Shown: positions 19,717-28,920 of the stretch, piece after piece
How positions within the stretch are numbered: the first letter of the stretch is position 1
How the letters are laid out: each line of letters begins with the position of its first letter
NCBI RefSeq assembly: GCF_021191705.1
Contig: NZ_JAIWPU010000009.1
Coordinates: 62,001 to 126,000, forward strand
Length of the DNA stretch: 64,000 nucleotides
Origin: Proluteimonas flavola
GTDB taxonomy: Bacteria; Pseudomonadota; Gammaproteobacteria; Xanthomonadales; Xanthomonadaceae
Direction: 5' to 3'
The notes under the pieces: model-generated
Seen by the model: only the letters and a program-made list of their open reading frames with translations
What the model was told of the DNA's origin: nothing
Database searches by the model: none
Program-made: the position numbers and the translations under genes

Positions 19717-20511
19717 TCAGACCGCGATCGGCGCCTTGATCGCCGGCGCCGGATCGTAGCCTTCGATCGCGATGTCCTCGAAGCGGAAGCCGAACAGGTC
19801 GGTCACCTCCGGATTGAGCCGCAGCGTCGGCAACGCACGCGGCGTGCGGGTCAGCTGCTCGCGCGCCTGATCAAAGTGATTCGAATACAGGTGCGCATCG
19901 CCCAGCGTGTGCACGAAATCGCCGACGCCCAGGCCGGTCACCTGCGCGACCATGTGGGTCAGCAGCGCGTAGCTGGCAATGTTGAACGGCACGCCGAGGA
20001 AGATGTCGCCGCTGCGCTGGTAGAGCTGGCAGCTGAGCTTGCCGTCGACGACGTAGAACTGGAACAGCGCGTGACAGGGCATCAGCGCCATCTCCGACAG
20101 CTCGCCGACGTTCCAGGCGCTGACCACCAGCCGCCGCGAATCGGGATTGCGGCGGATCTCGTCGACCAGCCACTGCATCTGGTCGATGGTGCGGCCATCG
20201 GCCGTTGTCCAGCGGCGCCACTGCCTGCCGTAGACCGGGCCAAGCTCACCGTCGGCGTCGGCCCATTCGTCCCAGATGCTGACCTTGTGGTCGCGCAGAT
20301 AGGCCACGTTGGTGTCGCCCTGCAGGAACCACAGCAGCTCATGGATGATCGAGCGCAGGTGCAGCTTCTTCGTCGTCACCAGCGGGAAGCCGGCGCTGAG
20401 GTCGAAGCGCATCTGCCAGCCGAACACGCTGCGCGTGCCGGTACCGGTGCGGTCGGACTTGTCGGCGCCTTGGTCGAGGACGTGCTGCAGCAGATCGAGG
20501 TACTGCTTCAT
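19717..20511 (-). CDS. thyA: thymidylate synthase ThyA
   Basis: This 264-residue enzyme methylates dUMP to dTMP using methylene-tetrahydrofolate. The length equals that of the E. coli enzyme and the catalytic Cys falls at residue 146 ([11 protein letters not shown]), the same number as in E. coli. Other signatures are [42 protein letters not shown] and [10 protein letters not shown]. It lies between lgt and folA. Confidence 0.97.
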   Translation of the reverse strand: MKQYLDLLQHVLDQGADKSDRTGTGTRSVFGWQMRFDLSAGFPLVTTKKLHLRSIIHELLWFLQGDTNVAYLRDHKVSIWDEWADADGELGPVYGRQWRRWTTADGRTIDQMQWLVDEIRRNPDSRRLVVSAWNVGELSEMALMPCHALFQFYVVDGKLSCQLYQRSGDIFLGVPFNIASYALLTHMVAQVTGLGVGDFVHTLGDAHLYSNHFDQAREQLTRTPRALPTLRLNPEVTDLFGFRFEDIAIEGYDPAPAIKAPIAV

Positions 20512-20549
20512 CGCGATCTCCGGATCAATCGGGGCGGTGCGCGCATCGC

Positions 20550-21449
20550 CTACTTCGTATCGACGGTAGCCGCGGGTGGCACCGGCTGCAGGATCGGTGC
20601 GCTGCGCGAACGCCACAGCAGGAACACGCCGAGCGCGATCAGCGGCAGCGACAGCACCTGCCCCATCGTCAGCCAGCCGAAGGCCAGATAGCCGAGCTCG
20701 GCATCGGGCACGCGGACGAACTCGACGATGAAGCGGAACACGCCGTAGAGCAGCGCGAACAGCCCCGACACCGCATAGCGCGGCCGCGGCCTGCGCGAGA
20801 CCCCCCACAGCACGACGAACATCACCAGCCCTTCGAGAAACGCCTGGTAGAGCTGCGAGGGATGGCGGGCGAACTGGTCCAGCGCGCCGGTCGCGAACTC
20901 GCTCTGCAGGCGTTCGGCTGACCAGCCGCGGAACGCGGGATCGGTCGGGAACACCACGCCCCATCCGGCCTGCGTGTACTTGCCCCACAACTCGGCGCCG
21001 ATGTAGTTGCCGATACGGCCAAGACCGAGGCCCGGCGGCACCCACGGCGCGACGAAATCCATGACGTCGAAGAAGTGCAGACCCTGCTTGCGCGTCCACC
21101 ACCAGGCCGCCACCAGTACGCCGAGCAGGCCGCCATGGAAGCTCATGCCGCCGTCCCAGACCTTGACCAGCATCAGCGGGTCGCGCAGCAGATCGCCGAA
21201 TGCGTAGAACAGCACGTAGCCGATCCGGCCGCCCAGGATCACGCCGAGGATGCCGTAGAACAACAGGTCGCCGAACTGCTCGACATCGACACCCGGCAGG
21301 CGCCCGGCACGGATCCGGCTGCGTCCCAGCAGCCACGCCACGCCGAAGGCCAGCAGATACATCACGCCGTACCAGTGCACCGACGGGTGGAACGCGCCGA
21401 CCTGCGGCAGTTGCAGCGCGATCGGATCGATCTGGTGGAGGATCGTCAT
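20550..21449 (-). CDS. lgt: prolipoprotein diacylglyceryl transferase
   Basis: This 299-residue inner-membrane enzyme adds diacylglycerol to the lipobox cysteine of prolipoproteins. The Lgt signature [15 protein letters not shown] and the essential His in MSFHGGLLG are present, with seven hydrophobic segments. It is transcribed with thyA and folA, an arrangement common in proteobacteria, and serves the lipoproteins seen elsewhere in the window (2665, 22889, bamE). Confidence 0.96.
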   Translation of the reverse strand: MTILHQIDPIALQLPQVGAFHPSVHWYGVMYLLAFGVAWLLGRSRIRAGRLPGVDVEQFGDLLFYGILGVILGGRIGYVLFYAFGDLLRDPLMLVKVWDGGMSFHGGLLGVLVAAWWWTRKQGLHFFDVMDFVAPWVPPGLGLGRIGNYIGAELWGKYTQAGWGVVFPTDPAFRGWSAERLQSEFATGALDQFARHPSQLYQAFLEGLVMFVVLWGVSRRPRPRYAVSGLFALLYGVFRFIVEFVRVPDAELGYLAFGWLTMGQVLSLPLIALGVFLLWRSRSAPILQPVPPAATVDTK

Positions 21450-21453
21450 TGGA

Positions 21454-22233
21454 TCAGCGCGGCAGCGGGTGGGTCGGCTCGTCCACCGGCGGCGTGGCTT
21501 CGCCGCGCACGCGCATCGCATTGCGCTTGGCCCACAGGTTCAGCAGTTCCACCGCGGCGGAGAAGCCCATCGATCCGTAGATGTAGCCCTTCGGGATGTG
21601 CACGCCCAACCCGTCCAGCAGCAGGTACAGACCGATCAGCACGATGAAGGCCAGTGCGAGCATCTTCACCGTCGGGTTCGCGTCGATGAACTTGCCCAGC
21701 GGTTGCGCGGCCACCAGCATCACCGTGACCGCCAGCAGGATCGCGCAGACCATCACCGGCACGTAATCGCCGGCCATGCCGACCGCGGCGATCACCGAGT
21801 CCAGCGAGAACACGATGTCGATGACCGCGATCTGCGCGATGACCGCGCCGAACGAGGCGGTCGCCTTGCCGACCGTGCCGTGCGCTTCGCCGTCTTCGCC
21901 CTTGAGCTGCTCGCGGATCTCCATCGCGCCCTTCACGACCAGGAACAGGCCGCCGAGGATCAGCACCAGATCACGTACCGAGATGCCGCGCCCGAACAGT
22001 TCGAACAGCGGGTCGGTCAGCCCGGCCAGCCAGGCCAGCATCAGCAGCAGGCCGATGCGCGTGATGCACGCGACCGCGATGCCGAACTTTCGCGCGAACT
22101 CGCGCTGCTCGACCGGCAGCTTGGCGACCGCAATCGAGATGAAGACCAGATTGTCGATGCCGAGCACGATCTCGATCGCACTGAGCGTGATCAGCAGGAT
22201 CCAGACCTGCGGGTCGGTGAGCAATTCCATCAT
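21454..22233 (-). CDS. TerC-family integral membrane protein
   Basis: The 259-residue protein has about seven transmembrane helices with the TerC signatures [14 protein letters not shown] near the N-terminus and [15 protein letters not shown] in the middle, where conserved Asp residues in helices probably bind metal. Family members are implicated in manganese export. It lies 4 bases upstream of lgt and may head that transcript. Start: tandem ATGs at 22233/22230; a GTG at 22242 is a less likely alternative. Confidence 0.88.
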   Translation of the reverse strand: MMELLTDPQVWILLITLSAIEIVLGIDNLVFISIAVAKLPVEQREFARKFGIAVACITRIGLLLMLAWLAGLTDPLFELFGRGISVRDLVLILGGLFLVVKGAMEIREQLKGEDGEAHGTVGKATASFGAVIAQIAVIDIVFSLDSVIAAVGMAGDYVPVMVCAILLAVTVMLVAAQPLGKFIDANPTVKMLALAFIVLIGLYLLLDGLGVHIPKGYIYGSMGFSAAVELLNLWAKRNAMRVRGEATPPVDEPTHPLPR

Positions 22234-22288
22234 GGGGGACACATCCTCATTGAGATTCGAACGGCGCAGCGCCTGGTCGCCATCACGC

Positions 22289-22669
22289 TCACAGCCAGCG
22301 CGGCAGCAGGATCAGGCCCCACACCATTAGTACGTTGATCATCGTGACGAACACCGCAGCCGAGCCCATGTCCTTGGCCCGCCCCGCGAGCGCGTGGAAT
22401 TCAGGGCCGTAGCGCTCGATCACGGCTTCGATCGCCGAGTTCAGCAGCTCCACCGCCAGCACCAGCAGGCAACTGCCGAGCAGCAGCGCACGTTCCACGC
22501 CATCGCCGCCCAGCCACAGCGCCAGCGGCGCGAGCACCACCAGCAGGTAGACCTCGAGCCGGAACGAAGACTCGTGCAGCCAGGCCGCGCGCAGCCCTTG
22601 GCAGGACCACACCGCCGCCCGGAACATGCGCCCGAAGCCGCGGGGACGATGACCGATCCCGTCCGCCAT
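22289..22669 (-). CDS. dgkA: diacylglycerol kinase DgkA
   Basis: The 126-residue inner-membrane kinase phosphorylates diacylglycerol with ATP, recycling the lipid by-product of periplasmic glucan or LPS modification. The conserved ELLNSAIEAVIER helix with the catalytic Glu and three hydrophobic helices are present. It precedes terC by 55 bases on the same strand and could share its transcript. Confidence 0.93.
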   Translation of the reverse strand: MADGIGHRPRGFGRMFRAAVWSCQGLRAAWLHESSFRLEVYLLVVLAPLALWLGGDGVERALLLGSCLLVLAVELLNSAIEAVIERYGPEFHALAGRAKDMGSAAVFVTMINVLMVWGLILLPRWL

Positions 22670-22888
22670 CACTCACCGCGCCCACCGGACGGCACGACGC
22701 CCAGAGCGCACCACGCTGCGGTCCCGTACGGACCGCGGAACAGTCGAAAACATGGTGGGCCGAAGGTGTCGGGCAGTCGCGATGCGGCAATTCTGACACA
22801 TCGCCCGCACGGCCACGGCAGCCCCGGTTTGCATTGCCGGGCGGCGACTGCTTGACTGCCTGGCGGATCTCCCAGGTGAAACGACGCC

Positions 22889-23602
22889 ATGCGTATTCCC
22901 GATTTCTCCCGCAGCTGCCACGCCTTGTGCATCGCCGGACTGCTGGCCGCAGCCCTGCTCGCGGGCTGCGCCAGCCATGGTGGCGTGCCGGACGACCTGG
23001 ACCCCGTGTCGTCGCCCGAATGGGCCACCGACATGGCGCGCTTCGCGGCCGAGGACGCCGCGACACCGCCACCCGAACGCCCCATCGTCTTCACCGGCAG
23101 TTCGTCGGTGCGGATGTGGGAGACGCTGGCCGCCGACTTCCCCGATGTCCCGGTCCTCAACCGGGGCTTCGGCGGCTCGCAGGTCCGCGATTCGGTGTGG
23201 TACGCGGACGAGGTGGCCCTGCGCTATCGCCCGCGGCAGATCGTGCTCTATGCCGGCGACAACGACATCGCCGAGGGCCGCTCGGCCGCGCAGGTGCTGG
23301 CCGACACCGAGGCATTCGTCGTCCGGATCCGCAGCGTCCAGCCCGGTACGCCGATCGCCCTGCTCGGCATCAAGCCCAGCCCGTCGCGCGCACACCTGCT
23401 GGACGTGCAGCGCGACGCCAACCAGGCACTGCGCGACTGGGCCGCGACCCAGCGCAACGTCGCCTACATCGACGTGTTCACGCCAATGCTCGACGCCGAG
23501 GGCATGCCGCGCGAAGACCTGTTCATCGCCGACCGCCTGCATATGAACGCCGCCGGCTATGCGATGTGGCGGGCGATCATCGGGCCGTATCTGGTGCGTT
23601 GA
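22889..23602 (+). CDS. SGNH/GDSL-hydrolase lipoprotein
   Basis: The 237-residue protein has a lipoprotein signal (CIAGLLAAALLAGC, lipobox LAGC) and an SGNH hydrolase domain. Block I is FTGSSSVRMW with the catalytic Ser, block II the Gly in NRGFGGSQ, block III the Asn in YAGDNDI, and block V the Asp/His pair in ADRLHMNAAG. Members hydrolyse acyl, acetyl or phospholipid esters in the envelope. The substrate cannot be predicted. The 219-base gap before it shows no gene. Confidence 0.88.
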   Translation: MRIPDFSRSCHALCIAGLLAAALLAGCASHGGVPDDLDPVSSPEWATDMARFAAEDAATPPPERPIVFTGSSSVRMWETLAADFPDVPVLNRGFGGSQVRDSVWYADEVALRYRPRQIVLYAGDNDIAEGRSAAQVLADTEAFVVRIRSVQPGTPIALLGIKPSPSRAHLLDVQRDANQALRDWAATQRNVAYIDVFTPMLDAEGMPREDLFIADRLHMNAAGYAMWRAIIGPYLVR

Positions 23603-23619
23603 GGGGGCCGCCGCACCGG

Positions 23620-23639
23620 ATTCCGGCCTTCGCCGGAAT
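23620..23639. repeat. REP-like half element / hairpin
   Basis: ATTCCGGC (23620-23627) and GCCGGAAT (23632-23639) form an 8-bp stem with a CTTC loop, followed by GACAG. It resembles one arm of the 5159-5265 repeat and may act as the transcript end of the SGNH gene. Confidence 0.55.
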
Positions 23640-23721
23640 GACAGGATGTCACGCAGCGCCGTGACGTCAAGCAGCCGATGCGGCCTTGCTCGACGCAGGC
23701 CATTGTTTGCCGAGCCTGCGC

Positions 23722-23740
23722 GACGGGAATGATTCCCGTC
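23722..23740. promoter_or_regulatory. 19-base perfect palindrome upstream of the subtilase
   Basis: GACGGGAATGATTCCCGTC is symmetrical about a single central G. Its size and symmetry suit a dimeric regulator, but a transcribed hairpin or repeat arm is equally possible. It lies about 200 bases ahead of the protease start. Confidence 0.4.
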
Positions 23741-23858
23741 TGCGCTTGAAACGGTTACAGCGCGTTTTCCGTGCCGCCGCGCACAGCGCAAGCGGACACC
23801 GGGTGTGCACGTGTCCCCGTTCATTGACACCTGTCCTCGGCCCCGCCAGCGTCGGACG

Positions 23859-23892
23859 ACCGGTTCGGCGCGCACGCGCGACGAACCGGTCC
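23859..23892 (+). promoter_or_regulatory. 10-bp inverted repeat in the subtilase leader
   Basis: GACCGGTTCG (23859-23868) pairs perfectly with CGAACCGGTC (23883-23892) across 14 bases, about 50 bases before the start codon. It could be a leader hairpin or an operator. Confidence 0.4.
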
Positions 23893-23941
23893 AGGAACAG
23901 GGGATACACCACGTCAGCCACCCTTCATCAAGGAATTCAAG

Positions 23942-25165
23942 ATGATCCAGAAGCGCCTGCTCGTTCTCGCCGTCGCCACCGTCCTCGCCTCGCCCGCCTT
24001 CGCCGGGGAACTGCGCAAAGTGGACAATGCGATTCCCGGCCAATACATCGTCGTCTTCAACAGCGACGATATCCGCGAACGCGTCGATGCCGACCGGCTC
24101 GCCGGCCGCCTCGACAAGGCGTTCATCGCCTCGCCCGATGCGGCAGTCGCCGCCGAGGTCGAAAAGCGTGTGGTCGATGTCGCCGCCCAGCATGATCTGA
24201 AGGTCAGCCGGCTCTACACGCATGCGCTGCACGGCATGGTCGTCAGCGCCGACGAGCGCAAGCTGGCGAGCCTGCTCAACGATCCGCGCGTCGATTTCGT
24301 CGAGGAAGACGGCTACGTCGAACTGTCGGCCACGCAGACCGGTGCGACCTGGGGCCTCGACCGCGTCGACCAGCGCGATCGGCCGTTGAACGGCACCTAC
24401 ATCTACGATCCGCTGGCCGCGAACGTGCGCGCCTACATCATCGACAGCGGCATCCTCGCGGGCCACACGCAGTTCGGATCGCGCCTGCTGTCGGGCTACT
24501 CGGCGATCAGCGACGGACGCGGCTCCAACGACTGCAACGGGCATGGCACGCATGTCGCCGGCACCGTCGGCGGCACGACCTGGGGCGTCGCCAAGCAGGT
24601 GCGGCTGGTGCCGGTGCGGGTGTTCGGCTGCACCGGCGGCAGCGCCAACTCGACGATCATCGCCGGCATCGACTGGGTGCGCGCCAACCGCGTGCTGCCG
24701 GCCGTCGCCAATCTGAGCCTCAGCGGCCCGGCGGCGACCACGACCGACACCGCGATCAACAACCTGATCGGAAGCGGCGTCACGGTCGTCGTCGCAGCCG
24801 GCAACAACAACGGCGCCAATGCGTGCAACTACTCGCCAGCGCGCGTCACCAACGCGGTCACGGTGGGATCGACGACGTCGACCGATGCGCGCTCCTCGTT
24901 CTCCAACATCGGCAGCTGCGTCAACATCTTCGCGCCGGGCAGCTCGATCACCTCGGCCTGGTCCACCAGCACGTCCGCGTCGAACACGATCAGCGGCACC
25001 TCGATGGCCTCGCCGCATGTGGCCGGCGCCGCGGCGCTGTACCTGACCAACAATCCGTCGGCCTCGCCGGCGACGGTGCGCAACTGGCTCTACAGCAACT
25101 CGACCCCGAACCGGGTCAGCAATCCCGGGACCGGCTCGCCGAACCGGTTGCTCTACACGCGCTGA
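23942..25165 (+). CDS. secreted subtilisin-family serine protease (proteinase K-like, S8)
   Basis: The 407-residue precursor has a signal peptide (residues 1-21, ending SPAFA), an I9 propeptide (about 30-108; IPGQYIVVFNSDD to DPRVDFVEEDGYV) and a mature catalytic domain beginning near SATQTGATWGLDR. The catalytic triad is D168 (YIIDSG), H201 (GHGTHVAG) and S354 (GTSMASPHVAG), with the oxyanion Asn in VVAAGNNN. Cys pairs typical of the proteinase K branch are seen. No C-terminal pro-domain follows, although related Lysobacter proteases often have one. It is a probable extracellular nutrient or predatory protease. A strong terminator follows it. Confidence 0.95.
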   Translation: MIQKRLLVLAVATVLASPAFAGELRKVDNAIPGQYIVVFNSDDIRERVDADRLAGRLDKAFIASPDAAVAAEVEKRVVDVAAQHDLKVSRLYTHALHGMVVSADERKLASLLNDPRVDFVEEDGYVELSATQTGATWGLDRVDQRDRPLNGTYIYDPLAANVRAYIIDSGILAGHTQFGSRLLSGYSAISDGRGSNDCNGHGTHVAGTVGGTTWGVAKQVRLVPVRVFGCTGGSANSTIIAGIDWVRANRVLPAVANLSLSGPAATTTDTAINNLIGSGVTVVVAAGNNNGANACNYSPARVTNAVTVGSTTSTDARSSFSNIGSCVNIFAPGSSITSAWSTSTSASNTISGTSMASPHVAGAAALYLTNNPSASPATVRNWLYSNSTPNRVSNPGTGSPNRLLYTR

Positions 25166-25181
25166 TTGCGTGAATGCAGCA

Positions 25182-25213
25182 GAAGAAAGGGCGCCTTCCG
25201 GCGCCCTTTCTTC
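25182..25213. terminator. strong bidirectional intrinsic terminator
   Basis: A perfect 14-bp stem, GAAGAAAGGGCGCC (25182-25195) and GGCGCCCTTTCTTC (25200-25213), closes a TTCC loop. Both outer edges are A/T-rich in the right sense, so it can end the subtilase transcript (+) and the ABC permease transcript (-), whose stop is at 25221. Confidence 0.9.
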
Positions 25214-25220
25214 GCGGCCT

Positions 25221-26459
25221 CTACTGCTGCCGCAAGGCCTCGATCGGATCGAGTTCCGATGCCTTCCGCGCCGGGTAGTAACCGAAGAACAGGCCGGTCG
25301 CGACCGAGAAGCCGGCGGCGAGCGCGACCACGTTGCCGTTGAGCTGGATCGGCAGTTCGGTGTTGTAGCGACCGACCAGCAACGCGCCGACCACGCCCAG
25401 CGCGATCCCCAGCACGCCGCCGCCGAGCGACAGCAGCATCGCCTCGGCCAGGAACTGCCGGCGCACGTCCGACGGCCCCGCGCCGACCGCCATGCGCAGG
25501 CCGATCTCGCGGATGCGTTCGGTCACCGAGACCAGCATGATGTTCATGATGCCGATGCCGCCGACGATCAGCGAGATGGTCGCCACCGCGCCGAGCAGCC
25601 AGGACATCTGCTGGGTGGTCTGGTTGCGGGTGGCGACGATCTGCGAGACGTTGCGCACCTGGAAGTCGTCGGTATCGCCGGGGCCGATGCGGTGGCGCTG
25701 GCGCAGCAGCGATTCGACCTCGCCCTGCACGTAGGTCAGGTCGCGCGCGTCGGCGACGGTCAGCGAGATGTCCATCACCGCGCCGGCCGGCAACCCCATC
25801 GCACCCATCAGCCGGCGCCGCGCGGTGTCCAGGGGCACCATCAGGATCTCGTCCTGGTCGCTGCCGAACCCGCTCAGTCCCTTGCTGCCCAGGGTACCGA
25901 GCACGGTGAAGATCGTGCGGCCGATGCGGACCTGTTCGCCGACGCCGGTCTCCTCGCCGAACAGCTCGCGGCGCACCGTCTCTCCCAGCAGCACGACGCG
26001 CTCGGCGCCGGTGAAGTGCTGCGGCTCGAACCCGCTGCCGTTGACGACCTGCCAGCCGTTGATCTCCAGGAAGTCGGGCTGCACGCCGCGCCAGCTGCTG
26101 TTCCAGTTGCGCTCGGCGTAGACCACCTGGCTGCTGCCGCGCAGCGAGCCGGAGATGTACTGCACCTCCGGGATCTCCTGGCGGATCGCATCGGCATCCC
26201 CCTCGCTGAGGGTGAAGAAGCTGCTCGCGCTCATCCGCGCGCCACCCGGCGAGCGGCCGGCGCTCGGCCCGATGTCGAGCTTCTGCGCGCCCAGTCCCGA
26301 CAGCTGGCGTTCGATCTCGGCCTGCGTGCCCTGCCCCACCGACACCATGATGATGACCGCGGCGATGCCGATGATCACCCCGAGCGAGGTCAGCGCGCTG
26401 CGCATCCAGTTGCCGCGCAGCGCGAAGATCGCGGTGCGCAGGACGTCGATGAAGTTCAT
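25221..26459 (-). CDS. MacB-type ABC transporter permease
   Basis: This 412-residue permease of the MacB/FtsX superfamily has an N-terminal transmembrane helix (MRSALTSLGVIIGIAAVIIM), a large periplasmic MacB_PCD domain (about 45-260) and three C-terminal helices of the FtsX domain beginning MSWLLGAVATISLIVGGIGI. It ends with the typical PARKASELDPIEALR. Such permeases work mechanically with an adaptor and TolC to expel peptides, macrolides or lipids from the periplasm. It is last in the adaptor-ATPase-permease operon; its ATG overlaps the ATPase stop (26456-26459). Confidence 0.92.
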   Translation of the reverse strand: MNFIDVLRTAIFALRGNWMRSALTSLGVIIGIAAVIIMVSVGQGTQAEIERQLSGLGAQKLDIGPSAGRSPGGARMSASSFFTLSEGDADAIRQEIPEVQYISGSLRGSSQVVYAERNWNSSWRGVQPDFLEINGWQVVNGSGFEPQHFTGAERVVLLGETVRRELFGEETGVGEQVRIGRTIFTVLGTLGSKGLSGFGSDQDEILMVPLDTARRRLMGAMGLPAGAVMDISLTVADARDLTYVQGEVESLLRQRHRIGPGDTDDFQVRNVSQIVATRNQTTQQMSWLLGAVATISLIVGGIGIMNIMLVSVTERIREIGLRMAVGAGPSDVRRQFLAEAMLLSLGGGVLGIALGVVGALLVGRYNTELPIQLNGNVVALAAGFSVATGLFFGYYPARKASELDPIEALRQQ

Positions 26460-27289
26460 GGCGTGGACCCGGGATTGGGGATTCGGGATTGGGGATTGGG
26501 ATCGGCATTGGGATCGGAACCGAATCCCGAATCCCCGCTTTCAACGGACGCACGTCCGTTCATCCCCAATCCCGGCTCTTCGTCCAGCTCGCCATCGCGC
26601 ATCACGTAGGTACGGTCGGCATGGGCGGCCACGTCGGGATCGTGGGTGATCAGCACCACGGTGTGCCCCTCGTCGCGCAGCCGCTTGAACAGCGCGAGGA
26701 TCTCCTCGCCGGTCCTGGTGTCGAGCGCGCCGGTCGGCTCGTCGGCCAGCAGCACCGGCGGCCGGTTGATCAGCGCGCGCGCGATCGCCACGCGCTGCTG
26801 CTGTCCGCCCGACAGTTCGCTGGGCCGGTGCCCCGTGCGCGCGCCCAGGCCGACGGCCTCGAGCGCGGCCTGGGCGCGCTCGAGGCGCTCGGCCGGCGGC
26901 ACGCTGGCATAGCCCAGCGGCATCGCCACGTTGTCGAGCGCGCTCATCCTCGGCAGCAGGTTGAAGCCCTGGAACACGAAGCCGATCTTGTCGCGGCGCA
27001 GCCGTGCCAGTGCCTCGCGGTCCAGCGTCGACACGTCGACGCCGTCGCACAGATAGACGCCTGCGCTGGGCGTGTCGAGCGCGCCGATGAGGTTCATCAG
27101 CGTCGACTTGCCCGAGCCCGACGGCCCCATGATCGCGACGAACTCGCCGCGCATGATCCGCAGGTCCACGCCGCGCAGCGCGACCACCTCGGCCTCGGTG
27201 CCCTCGCTGTAGATCTTCTCCAGCGCGCGGGTCTCGATGACCGGGACGTCGCCGTCGCCGCCGGCGGCCCTGACACCGGTACGGCTCAT
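26456..27289 (-). CDS. MacB-type ABC transporter ATPase with repeat-derived C-terminal tail
   Basis: This 277-residue nucleotide-binding subunit has Walker A GPSGSGKST, the Q-loop FVFQGFNLLP, the ABC signature LSGGQQQR, Walker B VLLADEPTG and the H-loop VLITHD. The normal family end lies near the RDGELDEE sequence at about residue 238. The remaining 39 or so residues (rich in Gly, Asn, Pro, Asp) are encoded entirely by a palindromic repeat (26469-26575), so the coding frame has been extended through a mobile-type element and ends only at the next gene's start. The ATPase energises the adjacent permease. It overlaps the adaptor gene by ATGA (27286-27289). Confidence 0.92.
   Translation of the reverse strand: MSRTGVRAAGGDGDVPVIETRALEKIYSEGTEAEVVALRGVDLRIMRGEFVAIMGPSGSGKSTLMNLIGALDTPSAGVYLCDGVDVSTLDREALARLRRDKIGFVFQGFNLLPRMSALDNVAMPLGYASVPPAERLERAQAALEAVGLGARTGHRPSELSGGQQQRVAIARALINRPPVLLADEPTGALDTRTGEEILALFKRLRDEGHTVVLITHDPDVAAHADRTYVMRDGELDEEPGLGMNGRASVESGDSGFGSDPNADPNPQSRIPNPGSTP
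26469..26575. repeat. GGGATT-type palindromic element inside the ATPase 3' end
   Basis: A 14-bp perfect inverted repeat, CCGGGATTGGGGAT (26469-26482) and ATCCCCAATCCCGG (26562-26575), encloses further GGGATT/AATCCC iterations and an inner hairpin AACGGACG-CA-CGTCCGTT (26543-26560). A second member of the family lies at 48869-48997. The whole element is translated as the ATPase tail. Confidence 0.85.
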
Positions 27290-28803
27290 CGCGGTGCCCG
27301 CTCGCCGATCACGATCGCATCGCCTTCGGCGATGTTGCCCGAGACCTCGATGCTGGTGCCGTCGGTGGCGCCGATGCGGACCTGTACCGCCTCGCGGCGG
27401 CCGTCGACCAGCCGGTACAGCGTGGTCCGGGTCGCACCGACCAGCGCTGCCAGCGCGCGGTTCCATTGCGCCTTCTGCGCATCGTCGAGCAGATCGGTGA
27501 AACCGGCGAAATCCTGCTGGAAGCGCTCGGTCATGCGCTGGCGCATCTGCGCCTGCACCGCCGGGTCGCTGCCGCGGCCCGCGCCGCCGGGCGGGCCGAA
27601 GCCGCCTGGCCCCGGGCCGCCCGCGGTCGGGGCGGCGGCACCCGCGGCGCGTTGCGCCCCGGCCTGCTGGCGTGCACGCACCGCCGTGATGGCCTCGTCG
27701 AACGCGCTGCGCTGCGCATCGGTCAGGGTCATCGACGCGGCGACGGCTTCCAGGTCGTCGGCCAGGCCGCCGCCGCGCGGTGCGCCGCCGGGCGCGGCCA
27801 TCGGGATGCCTGCCGCGTCGGCCGGCTTGTAGCGGGTCGCCGCGCTCGAGACCTTGAGCACGTTGCTGCGGTTGCTGACCTCGATCTCGGCGTTGACGGT
27901 CAGCCCCGGCAGCAGGGTGCCGTCGCTGTTGTCGACGCTGACCACGACCGGATAGGTGACGACGTTGTTGGTCGTCGTCGCCGACAGCCGGACCTGGTCG
28001 ACCACGCCGCGGAACTGGCGGTCGGGGAAGGCATCGGCGGTGAAGCTCACCGTCTGGCCGGCCTGGACCTGGCCGATGTCGGATTCGTCGACCGACAGTT
28101 CGATCTTCATCTTCGCCAGGTCCTCGGCGATCTGGAACAGCTCCGGCGCGGTCATGCTGGCGGCCACGGTCTGGCCCGATTCGATCGAGCGCAGCAGGAC
28201 GACACCATCGACCGGCGAGCGGATCACGGTGCGATCGAGATTGACCTGGGTGGTCTGGGTCGCCGCGGTCTGCTGGCGGATCTGCGCCTCGGTCGAAGCG
28301 ATCTGCGCCCGCGCCTGGTCGAGCGTGGCCTTCGCCAGGTCGACGTCGCTCTGCGCGACCAGCTTCTGGGTGCCGAGATCGGCCTTGCGGCGATAGTCGA
28401 GCTCCGCATTCTGCAACGTCGCCCGGGCCTGCGCCAGCGACGCGCGCGCCGCGGCGATCTGCGCGTCGCCCTGTTCGATCTGCGCCTGGTAGGTGCTCGG
28501 GTCGATGCGCGCGATGATCTGGTCCTTGACGACCTTGTCGTTGAAGTCGACCAGCACCTCGGTGATCTGGCCCGAGATCTGGCTGCCGACGGTCACCGTC
28601 GACGTCGCACTGAGCGTGCCGGTGGCCGAGATCGCGACCCGGATGTCGCCGCGCTCGACCGGCGTCGTGCGCCACGCGTCGTCCGCGCCAGCTGCACTGC
28701 GCTGGGACCAGAACCACAGGCCGCCGCCGACGAAGATGGCGACTGCGACGAAGGGGACGAACCGGATGAAGCTGCGGCGACGGGGCTTGGGGCGACTCGA
28801 CAT
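27286..28803 (-). CDS. MacA/RND-type periplasmic adaptor with Spy-like helical insertion
   Basis: The 505-residue membrane-fusion protein has an N-terminal anchor helix (FVPFVAVAIFVGGGLWFW). A barrel-sandwich domain follows with a long alpha-hairpin (VTVGSQISGQITEVLVDFND to about TVIRSPVDGVVLLRSIESGQ), then a beta-barrel. It is about 100 residues longer than MacA because residues about 345-470 hold an extra helical, Gly/Ala/Pro-linked segment. Two helices there read MTLTDAQRSAFDEAITAVRA and LLDDAQKAQWNRAL, resembling the LTxxQ helices of Spy/CpxP chaperones. It heads the ABC efflux operon downstream of the response regulator/kinase pair. Confidence 0.9.
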   Translation of the reverse strand: MSSRPKPRRRSFIRFVPFVAVAIFVGGGLWFWSQRSAAGADDAWRTTPVERGDIRVAISATGTLSATSTVTVGSQISGQITEVLVDFNDKVVKDQIIARIDPSTYQAQIEQGDAQIAAARASLAQARATLQNAELDYRRKADLGTQKLVAQSDVDLAKATLDQARAQIASTEAQIRQQTAATQTTQVNLDRTVIRSPVDGVVLLRSIESGQTVAASMTAPELFQIAEDLAKMKIELSVDESDIGQVQAGQTVSFTADAFPDRQFRGVVDQVRLSATTTNNVVTYPVVVSVDNSDGTLLPGLTVNAEIEVSNRSNVLKVSSAATRYKPADAAGIPMAAPGGAPRGGGLADDLEAVAASMTLTDAQRSAFDEAITAVRARQQAGAQRAAGAAAPTAGGPGPGGFGPPGGAGRGSDPAVQAQMRQRMTERFQQDFAGFTDLLDDAQKAQWNRALAALVGATRTTLYRLVDGRREAVQVRIGATDGTSIEVSGNIAEGDAIVIGERAPR

Positions 28804-28920
28804 GGGGGTGGTCTTGGATGGCAACTGGAGACGCTAACGCATGGCGCGGCGTGCAGTTGACCGCGATGCGGATTTTTTCGTGATCGATGCAGCGCACCGC
28901 ACCGGCGCGGCGGCATCGAT

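Larger units (their letters stand above)
23603..23941. other. 339-base gene-free stretch between SGNH lipoprotein and subtilase
   Basis: No credible coding frame is present. It contains a half REP-like hairpin (23620-23639), a 19-base palindrome (23722-23740), a TTGACA hexamer at 23825-23830 without a convincing -10, and a 10-bp inverted repeat just before the subtilase (23859-23892). Confidence 0.6.
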
